Of a DNA stretch of 38,236 nt, positions 25,317 through 33,637 are shown in pieces. Made by a program: the position numbers and the translations under genes. The notes beneath the pieces are model-generated. The model had not been told where the DNA came from and searched no databases. It was given only the letters and a program-made list of their open reading frames with translations. Position 1 is the stretch's first letter; every line of letters begins with the position of its first letter. The stretch is from Pseudomonadota bacterium (GTDB taxonomy: Bacteria > Pseudomonadota > Alphaproteobacteria > Rhizobiales > Xanthobacteraceae), in assembly GCA_018971625.1 (NCBI GenBank), contig JAGXAJ010000040.1, positions 1 to 38,236 on the forward strand, read 5' to 3'.

Positions 25317-25568
25317 ATGAAGACAACAGTGACCACAATCGCGCTCGCGTTGGTGCTCGCTTTTTCGAGCTATTCAGCTCCTGTTCAAGGCGCCCGTCAC
25401 ACTAAAAAAAATCGGCACTTAGCCGCTCGCTCCGTGAAAACGCTATCATCGTATGGCATGCCTCAAAATAGTGGCAGGTCATCATGTCCCTTACCGGGCA
25501 TGGGAACGGCTACCGAAGTTGGCGTGGATAACGACGTAAACGTATATAGAGACAGACCTGAATGCTAG
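25317..25568 (+). CDS. Small secreted protein of unknown function
   Basis: An 83-residue product with a clear signal peptide (MKTTVTTIALALVLAFSSYSAPVQG). The mature part is basic (HTKKNRHLAARS) and has two cysteines, one in SSCPLPGMG and one at the very C-terminus (RPEC), which could pair in the periplasm. ATGs also lie at 25302 and 25314; I prefer 25317 because GAAGGA sits at a suitable distance and the signal peptide starts there. Such short exported proteins are frequent in Bradyrhizobium. No homologous family is recognised. Confidence 0.55.
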   Translation: MKTTVTTIALALVLAFSSYSAPVQGARHTKKNRHLAARSVKTLSSYGMPQNSGRSSCPLPGMGTATEVGVDNDVNVYRDRPEC

Positions 25569-25585
25569 GGTCAGGACCTGACCTA

Positions 25586-25741
25586 TTAAATTTGTTTGAG
25601 CTGTGATTCATATGTGGGACGGCCCGCGAAGAAGCGCAGCACGACGTAGTTTTCAATTGAACAGCCGCCCTGAGCAGCCGCGCCGTGAACCTGGAAAACG
25701 CGTTTGGCCAAATCCAACCCGATGGTGCTAATCTGCTTCAC
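25586..25741 (-). mobile_element. IS110-family transposase N-terminal fragment
   Basis: The minus strand reads VKQISTIGLDLAKRVFQVHGA from the GTG at 25741, the exact start of IS110-type DEDD transposases with the first Asp (GLDLAK). After ~30 codons it departs (VVLRFFAGRPTYESQ) and stops. The rest of the element is absent here; a C-terminal IS110 piece lies at 32034-32235, same orientation. Confidence 0.88.
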
Positions 25742-25859
25742 GGTCCCTCCTTTGTGGCGTTCGAACAACGACCACGTTCTAGCACTTTGATGCTGTCGCA
25801 GCGGGACCGTTCCACCACATCAATGTCTTTTCCGATTCGGGTGCTTTGATGGGTGATCT

Positions 25860-26040
25860 GTTTTGCTGAGCGCGCGCCAGATGGCGCGGATCTCGTCGCA
25901 TTTTCCTCTGGCTCACGGTGTGCCGCGCGTCGACGACCGGCGTGTCGTCAGCGGCATCGTCTATGTGATCCGCACGGCCTGCAATGGAACGACGCGCCCA
26001 AGGTTATGGGGCTGCATCGCAGCTTACTCAGCTCATCGCT
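25860..26040 (+). mobile_element. IS5-family transposase N-terminal fragment
   Basis: The forward frame from 25863 reads LSARQMARISSHFPLAHGVPRVDDRRVVSGIVYVIRTA; after a shift near 25978 another frame gives LQWNDAPKVMG. This is the DUF4096-like start of IS5 (IS427 group) transposases. The catalytic domain is not present. Confidence 0.88.
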
Positions 26041-26401
26041 TGGACGAGTTGCTGCCATGGAATTGGACATCGGCATCAGCAATCTCCGTTCGAGCTGCGT
26101 GATCACGCAAGCCGAGTAAGCTTCTCGCGCCAGCTCCGTCCGTGGCCCACGCCGGATGAGTACCCTTAAACCAAACGAGATCCGCCTTCGGCGGACGTGT
26201 GTCCCTGCCGGGACGGAAGGTGTTGGCATCTCGAAGTCGTCCCTGCGGGCGTTACGCGCCGCGCTCTTCACATCGAGATTCCATATACCTCTTGAACGCC
26301 ATCATGTGGCGCTCCTGCGACCGCGGAAGAACCATGAACCCGGCAGTAGATTATTTTTGTCGATTGGACACCGTGCCCGCGATTAAGGAACGGACGACGA
26401 T
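26041..26401. other. Gap without a supported gene
   Basis: Between the IS5 fragment and the DUF3551 gene. Competing open frames on both strands show no domain, no signal peptide and no ribosome binding site. It likely contains the 3' end of the DUF3551 transcript. Confidence 0.45.
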
Positions 26402-26710
26402 TTATCGTCGCAGCTTCTTTCGGCGGCCATCTGGGTATCTAGCGCGGCCGTCTTCTTGGAAATGATAGAACGGATTCACGTCGCAATATGCGAGACGACC
26501 GGAGGCTGTCGCAAGGCATTGCCCGTAAGTGTCAAAACTGCAATCCCCGACAGGACTCGCGTAAAAGTAACCCTTGATGCAGTACGGATAATCCCGGGCC
26601 TGCACAACCGATGGAGCCAAAACAGCGAGCCAAATCACGATACCAGCGTATGCGGCCGTCAGCAAAAACCTGCGAGGCACTGTAACCACCCGCTTTTCAT
26701 CGTCACCCAT
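26402..26710 (-). CDS. DUF3551-type small exported protein
   Basis: A 102-residue protein with an N-terminal hydrophobic segment (FLLTAAYAGIVIWLAVLAPSVVQA) ending in a likely signal cleavage site. The mature part carries the DUF3551 pattern: DYPYCIKGYFYASPVGDCSF, TYGQCLATASGRLAYCDVNPFY, with four cysteines. The C-terminus is very basic (PDGRRKKLRR). DUF3551 proteins are numerous in Bradyrhizobium and have no established function; the cysteine pattern suggests two periplasmic disulfides. An alternative start at the internal V/M positions would shorten the N-terminus by up to ten residues. Confidence 0.8.
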   Translation of the reverse strand: MGDDEKRVVTVPRRFLLTAAYAGIVIWLAVLAPSVVQARDYPYCIKGYFYASPVGDCSFDTYGQCLATASGRLAYCDVNPFYHFQEDGRARYPDGRRKKLRR

Positions 26711-26810
26711 AAATCCTCGCTCTGTCCAAACCCTAATATTGTGACAGCATAATGTAAAAGTGTCCGATCACCCCTCGCTTTCGGTGTCCATGACCATTGC
26801 CAGGAAAGAC

Positions 26811-26840
26811 AATTCCGTTGCCGTTCCCGGCAACGGAATT
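26811..26840. other. Perfect 12-bp stem-loop near the porin 3' end
   Basis: AATTCCGTTGCC, loop GTTCCC, GGCAACGGAATT: a perfect 12-bp inverted repeat about 95 bases beyond the stop of the minus-strand porin at 26936 and just upstream of the DUF3551 gene. No long T tract follows on either strand, so it could be a terminator-like or processing hairpin, or an operator. Confidence 0.6.
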
Positions 26841-26935
26841 GGAGACGATTGCGCACCTGTATCTGCCGTTAGAAAAGAAAACCTTGCAATCTCCTTTTTA
26901 CCACGGCTCATCCAAGGTATAGCCAGCGATCGGCT

Positions 26936-28462
26936 TTACCAATTACGCTGCGCGCGGAACATGACGGTCCAAGTGCCTTCGTCCTGCAGGTTGTAGGCAA
27001 TATTACCCGGCTTACCAACGCTTTCAGCCGCTGCAGTGGTGGCCTGCCCAGTATAATTCTGGTTCAACCAAGTGTAGAGTCCTTCAACCGTGAAGGTCAG
27101 ATTCTTCACTGGAGTCCAAGAAGTATTCGCACCGAGTTGAGCGATGCTGTAGTCCGGGTTGCAGGTGCCGGTAAGATGGAGTGCTGTCACGACTGTACCA
27201 CCCGGGCCGCACATCAAGGTCTTGGCGGCGTCATTGTAGTGAACAGATGCGTAGGCGCCGAACAACGAACTCGCCCAATAGGGATCCCAGTGATGGTTGA
27301 AAGCGCCGCGCATGCCCCATGTCTGAATCAACTGCTGCGATCCATTCGGCCCGAAGACCGAATCAGGAGCAAAGCCGAAACCGACGCCGGTCAGGCCACT
27401 GAAGACGGCCGAACTCCCCGCTGTAGCGGCGAAGTCCTGGATGTTGTAACGGGTCGCACCGTCCGTATACACCCCCTGGACGTTGATTGTGTCGCCAGGC
27501 CCGGTTGGAATATTCTTGATCGACAGGGCGAGTTGGCCAGCCCAGCCCCATTTGTAATCGGGACCGCCGAGCGCCTCATTGGAGTTGTTGTAGTAGGCGG
27601 GATTGTTTTCATGCGCCGCAAACGACGCTTGGAATAAGCCCCAAGCCTGATCGACCCGGAACTGGCCGACAATGTCGGGAACACTCGTGCCGCCGTAATC
27701 GCTCGAGCCATAGCCCCAAGGTCCTGCTACACCTAGGTTGTTGACACCTGCCTGGAAGAACGCGGTCGGATCCTGTACGCCGATCGAGGCTGACATGCCG
27801 CTGCCGAACTGAAAGGTATAGTTGAACTGGTTCACGCCTGTGATCGTGCCGCCTCCGCCGACAAGAGCATCAGTGATATTGCCAGGATAGTTTACCCAAG
27901 GCGCGCTGAACTGCGAAACGGCCCTACCCATTGTGAAGCCAGCGAACTGGATAAACGCGTAGGCGACGCCGACCTCACCGGCCGCAACGTTACCGGAGAC
28001 CCCATTATTCGGAGTGGAGCCCGCATAAGTACCGGAAAGAGCACCATATTGGGTGGCGCCATTGAAACCGGAACTAGCATAATTGTCATCGGTCCACTGG
28101 AAGTACACGTCCACGAAAGTGCGGACTACACCGTATTCGGTGGCAGTACGGGTATCGACGGTCTCGTCGCCACGAGAGCGCCAGACAAACCCGTCGGTAA
28201 AGCGATTCTGTGCACCGCCAGCTCCCCCCGTGTTACCGGTGAAAACCCCGTTCGTGTTGACCCCAAGGTCGACGCGCAGATAGCCGCCGAGCTTGATGCA
28301 CGTGTCAGTGCCAGGGATATAGTAGAACCCAGCACCGTATAGGGAGCAAATCCTCACGTATTCGACCGCTTTGGCCTTCACGGGAAGATCGGCCGCCTGT
28401 GCCCCGCTCATGGCGACGAGACCCGCCGCCGAGCCGAGGATTAGGCTCCTAACCATCTTCAT
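26936..28462 (-). CDS. Major porin, PF02530 (Porin_2/Omp2b) type
   Basis: A 508-residue outer-membrane porin of the rhizobial/Brucella type. The ATG at 28462 follows GGAGG and starts the signal peptide MKMVRSLILGSAAGLVAMSGAQA-ADLPVKAKAVEYV. The family hallmark C-S-LYGAGFYYIPGTDTCIKLGGYLR follows directly, then repeated amphipathic strands and a C-terminal aromatic strand ending FRAQRNW. A 16-bp palindrome lies upstream (28766). It forms a non-specific diffusion channel. Compared with family members it is of usual length. The open frame extends upstream to 28576 but the signal peptide fixes the start. Confidence 0.95.
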   Translation of the reverse strand: MKMVRSLILGSAAGLVAMSGAQAADLPVKAKAVEYVRICSLYGAGFYYIPGTDTCIKLGGYLRVDLGVNTNGVFTGNTGGAGGAQNRFTDGFVWRSRGDETVDTRTATEYGVVRTFVDVYFQWTDDNYASSGFNGATQYGALSGTYAGSTPNNGVSGNVAAGEVGVAYAFIQFAGFTMGRAVSQFSAPWVNYPGNITDALVGGGGTITGVNQFNYTFQFGSGMSASIGVQDPTAFFQAGVNNLGVAGPWGYGSSDYGGTSVPDIVGQFRVDQAWGLFQASFAAHENNPAYYNNSNEALGGPDYKWGWAGQLALSIKNIPTGPGDTINVQGVYTDGATRYNIQDFAATAGSSAVFSGLTGVGFGFAPDSVFGPNGSQQLIQTWGMRGAFNHHWDPYWASSLFGAYASVHYNDAAKTLMCGPGGTVVTALHLTGTCNPDYSIAQLGANTSWTPVKNLTFTVEGLYTWLNQNYTGQATTAAAESVGKPGNIAYNLQDEGTWTVMFRAQRNW

Positions 28463-29170
28463 TGTAACCTCCAAGTTGCTTTTGTACAAAACGGCGTACA
28501 AATGTGAGAAAGAGCTTCCGAAAAACCGTTGAAAATCAACGCTCCTTCGACCCGATGGTGGACTTAAGCGAACCACCTAACCGGGACGACCTCGGGATGC
28601 CCCCCTCCGTCGCAACACCACAATTACCGAGGACTTCTGCACACGCAATAAAGGAACTGCTTTGTCGGGGTCACTCCCCGTCTATTTTCTGGTGCTGTTG
28701 CACAAATAACACGCAGATGTAATTGCGCGTCATTGTAAACATTACTATTTTTCGTTAGCATTGCCCGTAAAGATCTTTACGTAATAGCCCTGTCATGTTG
28801 TTGGCCTATCTTTTTGCGGCTTGGATTGGCGCCGAATCAATGCCCGTCTCACACGAGGCTCAAACAGATCTGTAGCCTTACCGCACGATTCGCCAAGATC
28901 GAGAAACCAATCGCCTTGAGAGTTCTTGCACGATAGTCAGGGCACTCGAAGAGCTATGGCCAACTTTCTGACGGCGGCAGGACCAGTCTGATCGTGGTCG
29001 AATAGCTCGGCCATTTGGCTTTGCCCTCACAGTGATCTTTTCCTGAAAAATGGACAAGTTTAAGCTGCTTTTAGCTCCATCTCGATTGGGCTGCGAGTCG
29101 ATGGCGGAGTGATAAGAGAGCTCCATCGTAGAAAGCAAAGAGATCCCGACGCGGTCCTGTGTGGTGCTTG
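28463..29170. other. Porin upstream region, no gene
   Basis: Roughly 700 bases between the PF02530 porin and the terminator of the next porin. The AT-rich part at 28690-28800 is the likely regulatory region of the porin. Open frames at 28504-28722 and 28878-29138 are not supported by ribosome binding sites or similarity. Confidence 0.5.
28766..28781. promoter_or_regulatory. 16-bp perfect palindrome, candidate operator
   Basis: CGTAAAGATCTTTACG is a perfect 16-bp palindrome in an AT-rich stretch about 300 bases upstream of the porin start at 28462. Its symmetry and setting suit a dimeric regulator, but the distance is long and no regulator is identified. Confidence 0.4.
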
Positions 29171-29174
29171 AAAT

Positions 29175-29203
29175 AAAGCCGGCCCGGTTCCGGGCCGGCT
29201 TTT
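29175..29203 (-). terminator. Rho-independent terminator of the 29221 porin
   Basis: AAAGCCGGCCCGG, two-base TT spacer, CCGGGCCGGCTTT: a 13-bp perfect GC-rich stem. On the minus strand it starts about 18 bases after the porin stop and is followed by TTTATTTC. The opposite strand also has a short T run, so it could act both ways. Confidence 0.9.
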
Positions 29204-29220
29204 GCTGGTCATATCTGCAG

Positions 29221-30714
29221 CTAAAGCTTGATGCGAAGGCCCGTCATCACAGTGGCCGTGTCGATAGAGGTACCCGTGCCGGCGAAGCCGAACTTGGCTC
29301 CCGGCGTTCCCGGGAAGCCCGAAGCCAGACCATCGGTCACTCGAGCCCAGGTAGCGCCCGCATAGACGTCGAGGTGCTTGTTCAACGCATAGTCTGTGAG
29401 GAACGACACTTGGTCATACGCGCCGGCGCAGTCGCCCTTGCTTGCGCCGCCGGCAACGCAGGGCGAGCTGTCCGCGATGTAGGCGTTCTGGTTGACGTGA
29501 TAGTAAGCACCGGTGAAGCTCAGCCCCCAAGCCAGTTCATACCTTGCACCAACCCAGACGAAGTCCAACACTTTCGCCGTCGTGAACGCGTTGTTGTCGG
29601 GCAGGACACCCGGCGTGCTAGTCAGGGTGTAGCCGCCAGCTGCACCGCCGAACGTAACCGGCGTGTCCGGATTGGTCTGGCTGATGTTAGTGTAGCCAGC
29701 AAATAGGATCAGCTTGTCTTGCTGAGGTAAGGCCTTGACCGCGGCCTTGGTCGGATAAGGAGCGGGCGGAGCGTATCCGCCGCCGAGATTGAAGGTGTAT
29801 TTCGCCATCACCGACCAGGCGCTATTGTCGGAAATATTGGCCGCGAGCGTCGTGGCGTTGAGCGGATCGTTGACCGACGATTGCAGATTAACCGCCCCAT
29901 GCTCCTTGGTGTAGGTGGCATCGATCGCAAAGCCCCGATAGGCACCACCGATGTTCAAGCCGTAGGAGTCACCGAAGAAACCGGTGTCGTTGCCGCCTTG
30001 GGAGTACATGCCGCCGACATGAACGAAGCCATTGAAATCATAGACGTACTTGGCCGAATTATCCCAGCGCGCTGCCTGGGTGCTGCCCATGCCGCCATTG
30101 GTGCCGGAGTAGCCCAGCAGTGAGAAGGCGTAGGATAGCTCCATCGGATCGTATTTGGCGATATTATCGAGCTCCAATGAGTTTTGGCGACCAATCGTCA
30201 GTGTGCCGTATTGGTTGTTTGCGACGCCACCCCAAAGCTGACCGTTGAAGACCTGGCCACAGCGTCCACTGTCGGCATTGGAGTTCTGCGCAGTATAGAC
30301 AACGCCGGCGTTCTGGATGAACGAGCTACAGCCATCGGAAAGCGTGCCGCGCAACGGATCGACGCCGGTGTCGGCGCGGCCAATCGCTTCCCAGCCGGCC
30401 CCAAGCGGCTCTTCGATCTTTAGGCCCAGAAACGACTGCTGGAGGCCACTGTGGGCAATCGTCGAAATTGACTGCCCAGTATAGTTGCGCGTGGTCGTAA
30501 ACGGCGAGTATTCAAGGCCCGAAACCACGCTACCGAGCGGCCGGCCGTTGGTCTGATAGGCGTAACCGAGATCGAGCGCGCCAATGACCGTTATGCCATT
30601 CCAGCTTAAATTGTCGGGAATCGGATCTGGGACTTTCGGCGGGGTCCAATCGGCAGCGTGCGCCGCAGCAATCGTGCTGCTAAGCGCAACAGTAAGTAAC
30701 AGCGTTCGTTTCAT
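29221..30714 (-). CDS. General porin (OmpC/Porin_4-like beta-barrel)
   Basis: A 497-residue outer-membrane porin. The ATG at 30714 begins MKRTLLLTVALSSTIAAAHA-ADWTPPK, a clean signal peptide; an ATG at 30729 would add five residues. Barrel features: NLSWNGITVIGALDLGYAYQ at the start, GLQQSFLGLKIEEPLGAGWEAIGRADTGVDP, YGTLTIGRQNSLELDNIAKYDPM (the loop-3/Gram-negative porin signature area), and the ending ATVMTGLRIKL. Two short Cys-containing loops (SDGCSSF, GRCGQVF) may form a disulfide. The family resembles betaproteobacterial-type porins more than PF02530. Strong terminator downstream; IS3 debris upstream. Confidence 0.88.
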   Translation of the reverse strand: MKRTLLLTVALSSTIAAAHAADWTPPKVPDPIPDNLSWNGITVIGALDLGYAYQTNGRPLGSVVSGLEYSPFTTTRNYTGQSISTIAHSGLQQSFLGLKIEEPLGAGWEAIGRADTGVDPLRGTLSDGCSSFIQNAGVVYTAQNSNADSGRCGQVFNGQLWGGVANNQYGTLTIGRQNSLELDNIAKYDPMELSYAFSLLGYSGTNGGMGSTQAARWDNSAKYVYDFNGFVHVGGMYSQGGNDTGFFGDSYGLNIGGAYRGFAIDATYTKEHGAVNLQSSVNDPLNATTLAANISDNSAWSVMAKYTFNLGGGYAPPAPYPTKAAVKALPQQDKLILFAGYTNISQTNPDTPVTFGGAAGGYTLTSTPGVLPDNNAFTTAKVLDFVWVGARYELAWGLSFTGAYYHVNQNAYIADSSPCVAGGASKGDCAGAYDQVSFLTDYALNKHLDVYAGATWARVTDGLASGFPGTPGAKFGFAGTGTSIDTATVMTGLRIKL

Positions 30715-30866
30715 ATCTAAGGCCCCCATTTGTCCTGATGCTCATTCAAACGTTAGCGTTATATGGCACAGGATATAACAGAGATTCGGATTCCGCTAAT
30801 AGTGCAATCTTGCAACATGCAGAAACGAAATTTAGTTCTTCCCTCTTGATACTGGCGCAATGACGG

Positions 30867-31177
30867 TGACCTGCTCCCGCCAAATTAGGCCAATCTGAGC
30901 TGGAATTTTCCATTTATGATCCCCTAGCAGGGACGAGGAGAGTTCCATGAAGGCATCGAAGTTTACTGAGGCGCCGATCGCGTTTGTCTTGAAGCAGGCT
31001 GAGGACGGCTCTGCAGTAGCAGAGGTCTGCCGGAAAGCTGGGATCAGCTAGGCGACCTATTTCAATTGGAAAAAGAAGTGAAGTATGCGGGCCTGCTGCC
31101 CTTGGAGATGAAACAGCTGCGCCAGCTTGAGGAAGAGCATGACAAGCTGAAGCGGATTGTCGCCGATCTCTCCTTGG
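30867..31177 (+). mobile_element. IS3-family OrfA remnant with left end
   Basis: From the ATG at 30947 the sequence reads KASKFTEAPIAFVLKQAEDG and VAEVCRKAGIS, then an in-frame TAG (31049-31051), then ATYFNWKKK, a shift, and YAGLLPLEMKQLRQLEEEHDKLKRIVADLSL. This is a complete OrfA (HTH plus leucine zipper) with one nonsense and one frameshift lesion. TGACCTGCTCCC at 30867 is a plausible left terminus. OrfB is missing and replaced by IS481 sequence at 31178. Confidence 0.9.
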
Positions 31178-31571
31178 CGCCGGGGCTTAACAGCCTGCAG
31201 CAGCAGGATCGCTTCGACAGCTTCCTGCACGAGTTCAATGAGGAGCGGCCCCATGAGGCTCTGGACATGAAGCGCCCGGCAGACTTCTACACAGCCGCGA
31301 CACGTCGCTACGATGGCCTGCCGGAGCTAACCTATCCATTCCACGACCGCGACGTCATCATCACCGCCTGCGGAAGACTCTCTGCCTTCATCGCAAGAGG
31401 ATCAACGTCTCCACCGTGATGACGGGCCAGAAGCTCGGCATCAAGGAAGTCGACGAGGGCATTTGGCTCATCAGCTTCATGCACTATGATCTCGGATATT
31501 TCGACCTGGAGCAGAAAACCCTGCAGCCCCTCGACAACCCGTTCGGCACGAGGTTGTCACCCATGTCTTAG
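31178..31571 (+). mobile_element. IS481-type transposase C-terminal fragment
   Basis: Forward frames read FDSFLHEFNEERPHEALDMKRPADFYT, RYDGLPELTYPFHDRDVIITACGRL, then after a shift near 31390 RINVSTVMTGQKLGIKEVDEGIWLISFMHYDLGYFDLEQKTL and QPLDNPFGTRLSPMS with a stop at 31569-31571. These are the integrase-core end and C-terminal tail of IS481-like transposases. It is fused head to tail to the IS3 OrfA remnant, and ends 44 bases from the tRNA-Ser gene. Confidence 0.85.
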
Positions 31572-31614
31572 GTACGTTCCGTTACCTATGTCTCCGGGCC
31601 GGATAGCCGCATTC

Positions 31615-31708
31615 TGGCGGAGACGGAGGGATTCGAACCCTCGATAGGGCTTTACAACCCTATAACGGTTTAGCAAACCGCCGCCTTCAGCCACTCGGCC
31701 ACGTCTCC
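31615..31708 (-). tRNA. tRNA-Ser (anticodon GCU)
   Basis: The minus strand folds as a class II tRNA. Acceptor stem GGAGACG pairs with CGTCTCC, discriminator G, and CCA is encoded. The D-arm has GTGGCCGAGTGG, the anticodon loop is TTTGCTAAA with anticodon GCT at 31674-31672, there is a long variable arm (TAGGGTTGTAAAGCCCTA), and the T-arm is GAGGGTTCGAATCCCTC. Reads AGC/AGU codons. Its 3' end faces the IS-rich region, as expected for a tRNA used as an integration site, though no second att copy is seen. Confidence 0.97.
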
Positions 31709-32033
31709 GAAGTAGTCTTTTCCGTGACTTAGCTGAATTCCTGGAAGAACAAACCGAGCCATTGCCACCCGATTGCCACCCAAGCAGCCACGAAATCGAT
31801 AAAGCGGTGTTGATCGCCGCCGCCTTACGGCTCCGCTTGTAAACATGTGAGCATAAATCGCAAGTCCACGCCACGCTGCAGGGTCTCGGCCTCGCTTCGA
31901 GCATCCAGGCAAGGCGATCCGCTGGCGGCTCACTCGAATCCCGGGATCGCCGTTCGTCCGGCGGCCAAGCCGAAGAAACGCGCCCGGAAGATCGTCAAGC
32001 CGCCGGATATATCGCAGGTGACTTGGGATGAAA
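31709..32033. other. Gap upstream of the tRNA, no gene
   Basis: Should contain the tRNA-Ser promoter. The open frame 31847-32101 on the plus strand has no ribosome binding site and overlaps IS110 debris; I do not support it. Confidence 0.45.
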
Positions 32034-32235
32034 TTATGAAGCCTTCATCTCCGCTGTCGGCACGAGGCCCGTTTCGACATATCGCCACAGCGCAATCATG
32101 AGCTTGCGGGCTACCGCGACGATGATGATGCGCCGACCCGTCCCTTTGGGTCCTTCGTCCGCTCATGGAACCATTGAGCCAGAGCGCTCTGGGGCTGATA
32201 TCTGAGCCACAGCCAATGGAAAACTCGGCGCGGAC
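32034..32235 (-). mobile_element. IS110-family transposase C-terminal fragment
   Basis: The minus strand reads VFHWLWLRYQPQSALAQWFHERTKDPKG, then after a shift RRIIIVAVARKLMIALWRYVETGLVPTAEMKAS with a TAA at 32036-32034. The basic RKLMIALWRY segment is typical of the C-terminal (transposase_20 end) part of IS110 elements. The element's front is missing. Confidence 0.8.
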
Positions 32236-32273
32236 GTTTCATTCGGCCCAGCGCAATCGGATCGCTCAATACC

Positions 32274-32316
32274 CTCAAAAAACCTCGGCCCAAAAGGCCG
32301 AGGTTCATTAAAAAAA
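32274..32316 (-). terminator. Rho-independent terminator of the 32328 gene
   Basis: AACCTCGGCC, loop CAAAA, GGCCGAGGTT (32281-32305) is a 10-bp perfect stem. On the minus strand it begins shortly after the stop codon at 32328 and is followed by TTTTGA; an A/T run also flanks the other side. Confidence 0.92.
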
Positions 32317-32327
32317 CAGGGATCAGC

Positions 32328-33236
32328 TTAGTACTTAGCTACGACCGCAGATGGTGCGTAGAAGCTATAGCCCAAGCCAGCCTTCACCGTCCAAATGCCC
32401 GTCCGGCTGTCCGGCTCAAGCGTTCCATCCGCCGCTTGAGCCGAAATTCCATAACGGAAATTGGTGTAGTCGAAACCAGCGTTCACATGCCACTGCGGGG
32501 TGATCGCGTAGTCCGAGGACAGACCAGCTTTCCAGATGAGCGAGGTTCCAAGATCGTAAGTTGTGGGAGTGAATACCGCCCCACCATTGAGGGAAGTCGC
32601 CATCTGCGGATTAAACGTGGAGCCTACGAGGCCGTTCGCGGAGATGACCCAACGATTCGTAGCAGCATACTGGATCAGCAAGCCGCCACCAGCATAACCA
32701 TGCTCGTATTGCTCGTGATACCCACCCGCGCCGGAAATATCCCGATCCCAGACGTGATAACCAACTCCCACATAGGGAGTCAGCATCCAATTTGGCGCAA
32801 CATCAAATCCCTTTCCAAGACGAAAATCAAAGTCCTTTGTTTCTGCGCCGTCGCTTTGTTTGATGTCGCCATACGTTCCGCCCTGAAAGGATCCAACGTA
32901 TGAAGTGTTACCCTTGGCGAAGGTAAATTGCCCCAAAACGTAAACGTTGGTGATCGCTCCAAGGTTACCCATCCCAGAGCCGGAAAATTGCACGCCGGGC
33001 TGCCAACCTCGCTCGCTATCGAGCGGAGTTCCATCGACATCCCGTTCGAGGTAGTCAATATGTTGGCCGATCACATCAATGGCGAGCTGATTGTTCACGG
33101 CCAAAATCGGATTGACCCACTCGGGCAGAGCGGCCGCCTGTACCCCCGCCTTTACAGGCAAATCAGCAGCGCTTGCTTGCGCGGCGCACATTAATATGGC
33201 GCACGCCACCGGCAAAACGCGAGCGATCGAACTCAT
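32328..33236 (-). CDS. Outer-membrane beta-barrel protein, unknown role
   Basis: A 302-residue protein with signal peptide MSSIARVLPVACAILMCAAQASA-ADLPVKA; the ATG at 33236 fits this, while the upstream frame (to 33311) does not. The body alternates hydrophobic and polar residues: AIDVIGQHIDYLERDVDG, NVYVLGQFTFAKGNTSYVGSFQ, WMLTPYVGVGYHVWDRDI, GYAGGGLLIQYAATNRWVISANGLVG, WHVNAGFDYTNFRYGIS, and a final strand WTVKAGLGYSFYAP. This is a small barrel of eight to ten strands of the OMP_b-brl/autotransporter-like type. No substrate or partner is evident. It shares an upstream region with a small secreted protein gene transcribed the other way. Confidence 0.82.
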   Translation of the reverse strand: MSSIARVLPVACAILMCAAQASAADLPVKAGVQAAALPEWVNPILAVNNQLAIDVIGQHIDYLERDVDGTPLDSERGWQPGVQFSGSGMGNLGAITNVYVLGQFTFAKGNTSYVGSFQGGTYGDIKQSDGAETKDFDFRLGKGFDVAPNWMLTPYVGVGYHVWDRDISGAGGYHEQYEHGYAGGGLLIQYAATNRWVISANGLVGSTFNPQMATSLNGGAVFTPTTYDLGTSLIWKAGLSSDYAITPQWHVNAGFDYTNFRYGISAQAADGTLEPDSRTGIWTVKAGLGYSFYAPSAVVAKY

Positions 33237-33313
33237 CCTTGAACCCCCATTCCAAAGCCCATACTCGTATAATGCGACCAGCGCGCGAGTCTTCAACCTC
33301 AAAAGGAGCAACC

Positions 33314-33637
33314 ATGTCCGTTTACTCGGAACCGTTGCAGTTCAGACACAAGCTTAGGGGAGGTCTGGTCGCGACGACGCTTTTTGTAGCGTTTGTATTG
33401 CTGCCAGCGAAGGCACACGCTGTGATCTGCGGTAGGCCAGAGGGCTGTCCCGGCTTCAACATCCCCCCGGCTGATGCTCCATCAATAGACGACCGGTCGT
33501 TCTCCCTCGTTTGCCGATCGGTAGTCCGCGGAAGGCGGCAAGTGCAGGTGTGTTATCGCGTTCGCCGAGGTTGGCAGCGTCCGCTAACCGTAGCACCTCA
33601 TTTCGAGCCTACGCGTTGGGCCAAGGAGGCTCACTAA
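33314..33637 (+). CDS. Small secreted protein with four cysteines
   Basis: A 107-residue exported protein. The ATG at 33314 has AAAAGGAG upstream. A signal anchor/peptide (LRGGLVATTLFVAFVLLPAKAHA) is followed by VICGRPEGCPGFNIPPADAP, a possible disulfide loop, and LVCRSVVRGRRQVQVCYRVRRGW with two further cysteines. The family is not recognised, but the layout suggests a periplasmic, disulfide-stabilised peptide. It is divergent from the barrel protein with 77 bases between starts, so the two may be co-controlled. Confidence 0.6.
   Translation: MSVYSEPLQFRHKLRGGLVATTLFVAFVLLPAKAHAVICGRPEGCPGFNIPPADAPSIDDRSFSLVCRSVVRGRRQVQVCYRVRRGWQRPLTVAPHFEPTRWAKEAH

Noticed and set aside
31615..31708. Attachment-site duplicate of the tRNA-Ser 3' end elsewhere in the window
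   Set aside because: I looked for the 3'-end sequence (GGAGACGGAGGGATTCGAA) near 7-10 kb and in the debris and found no copy.
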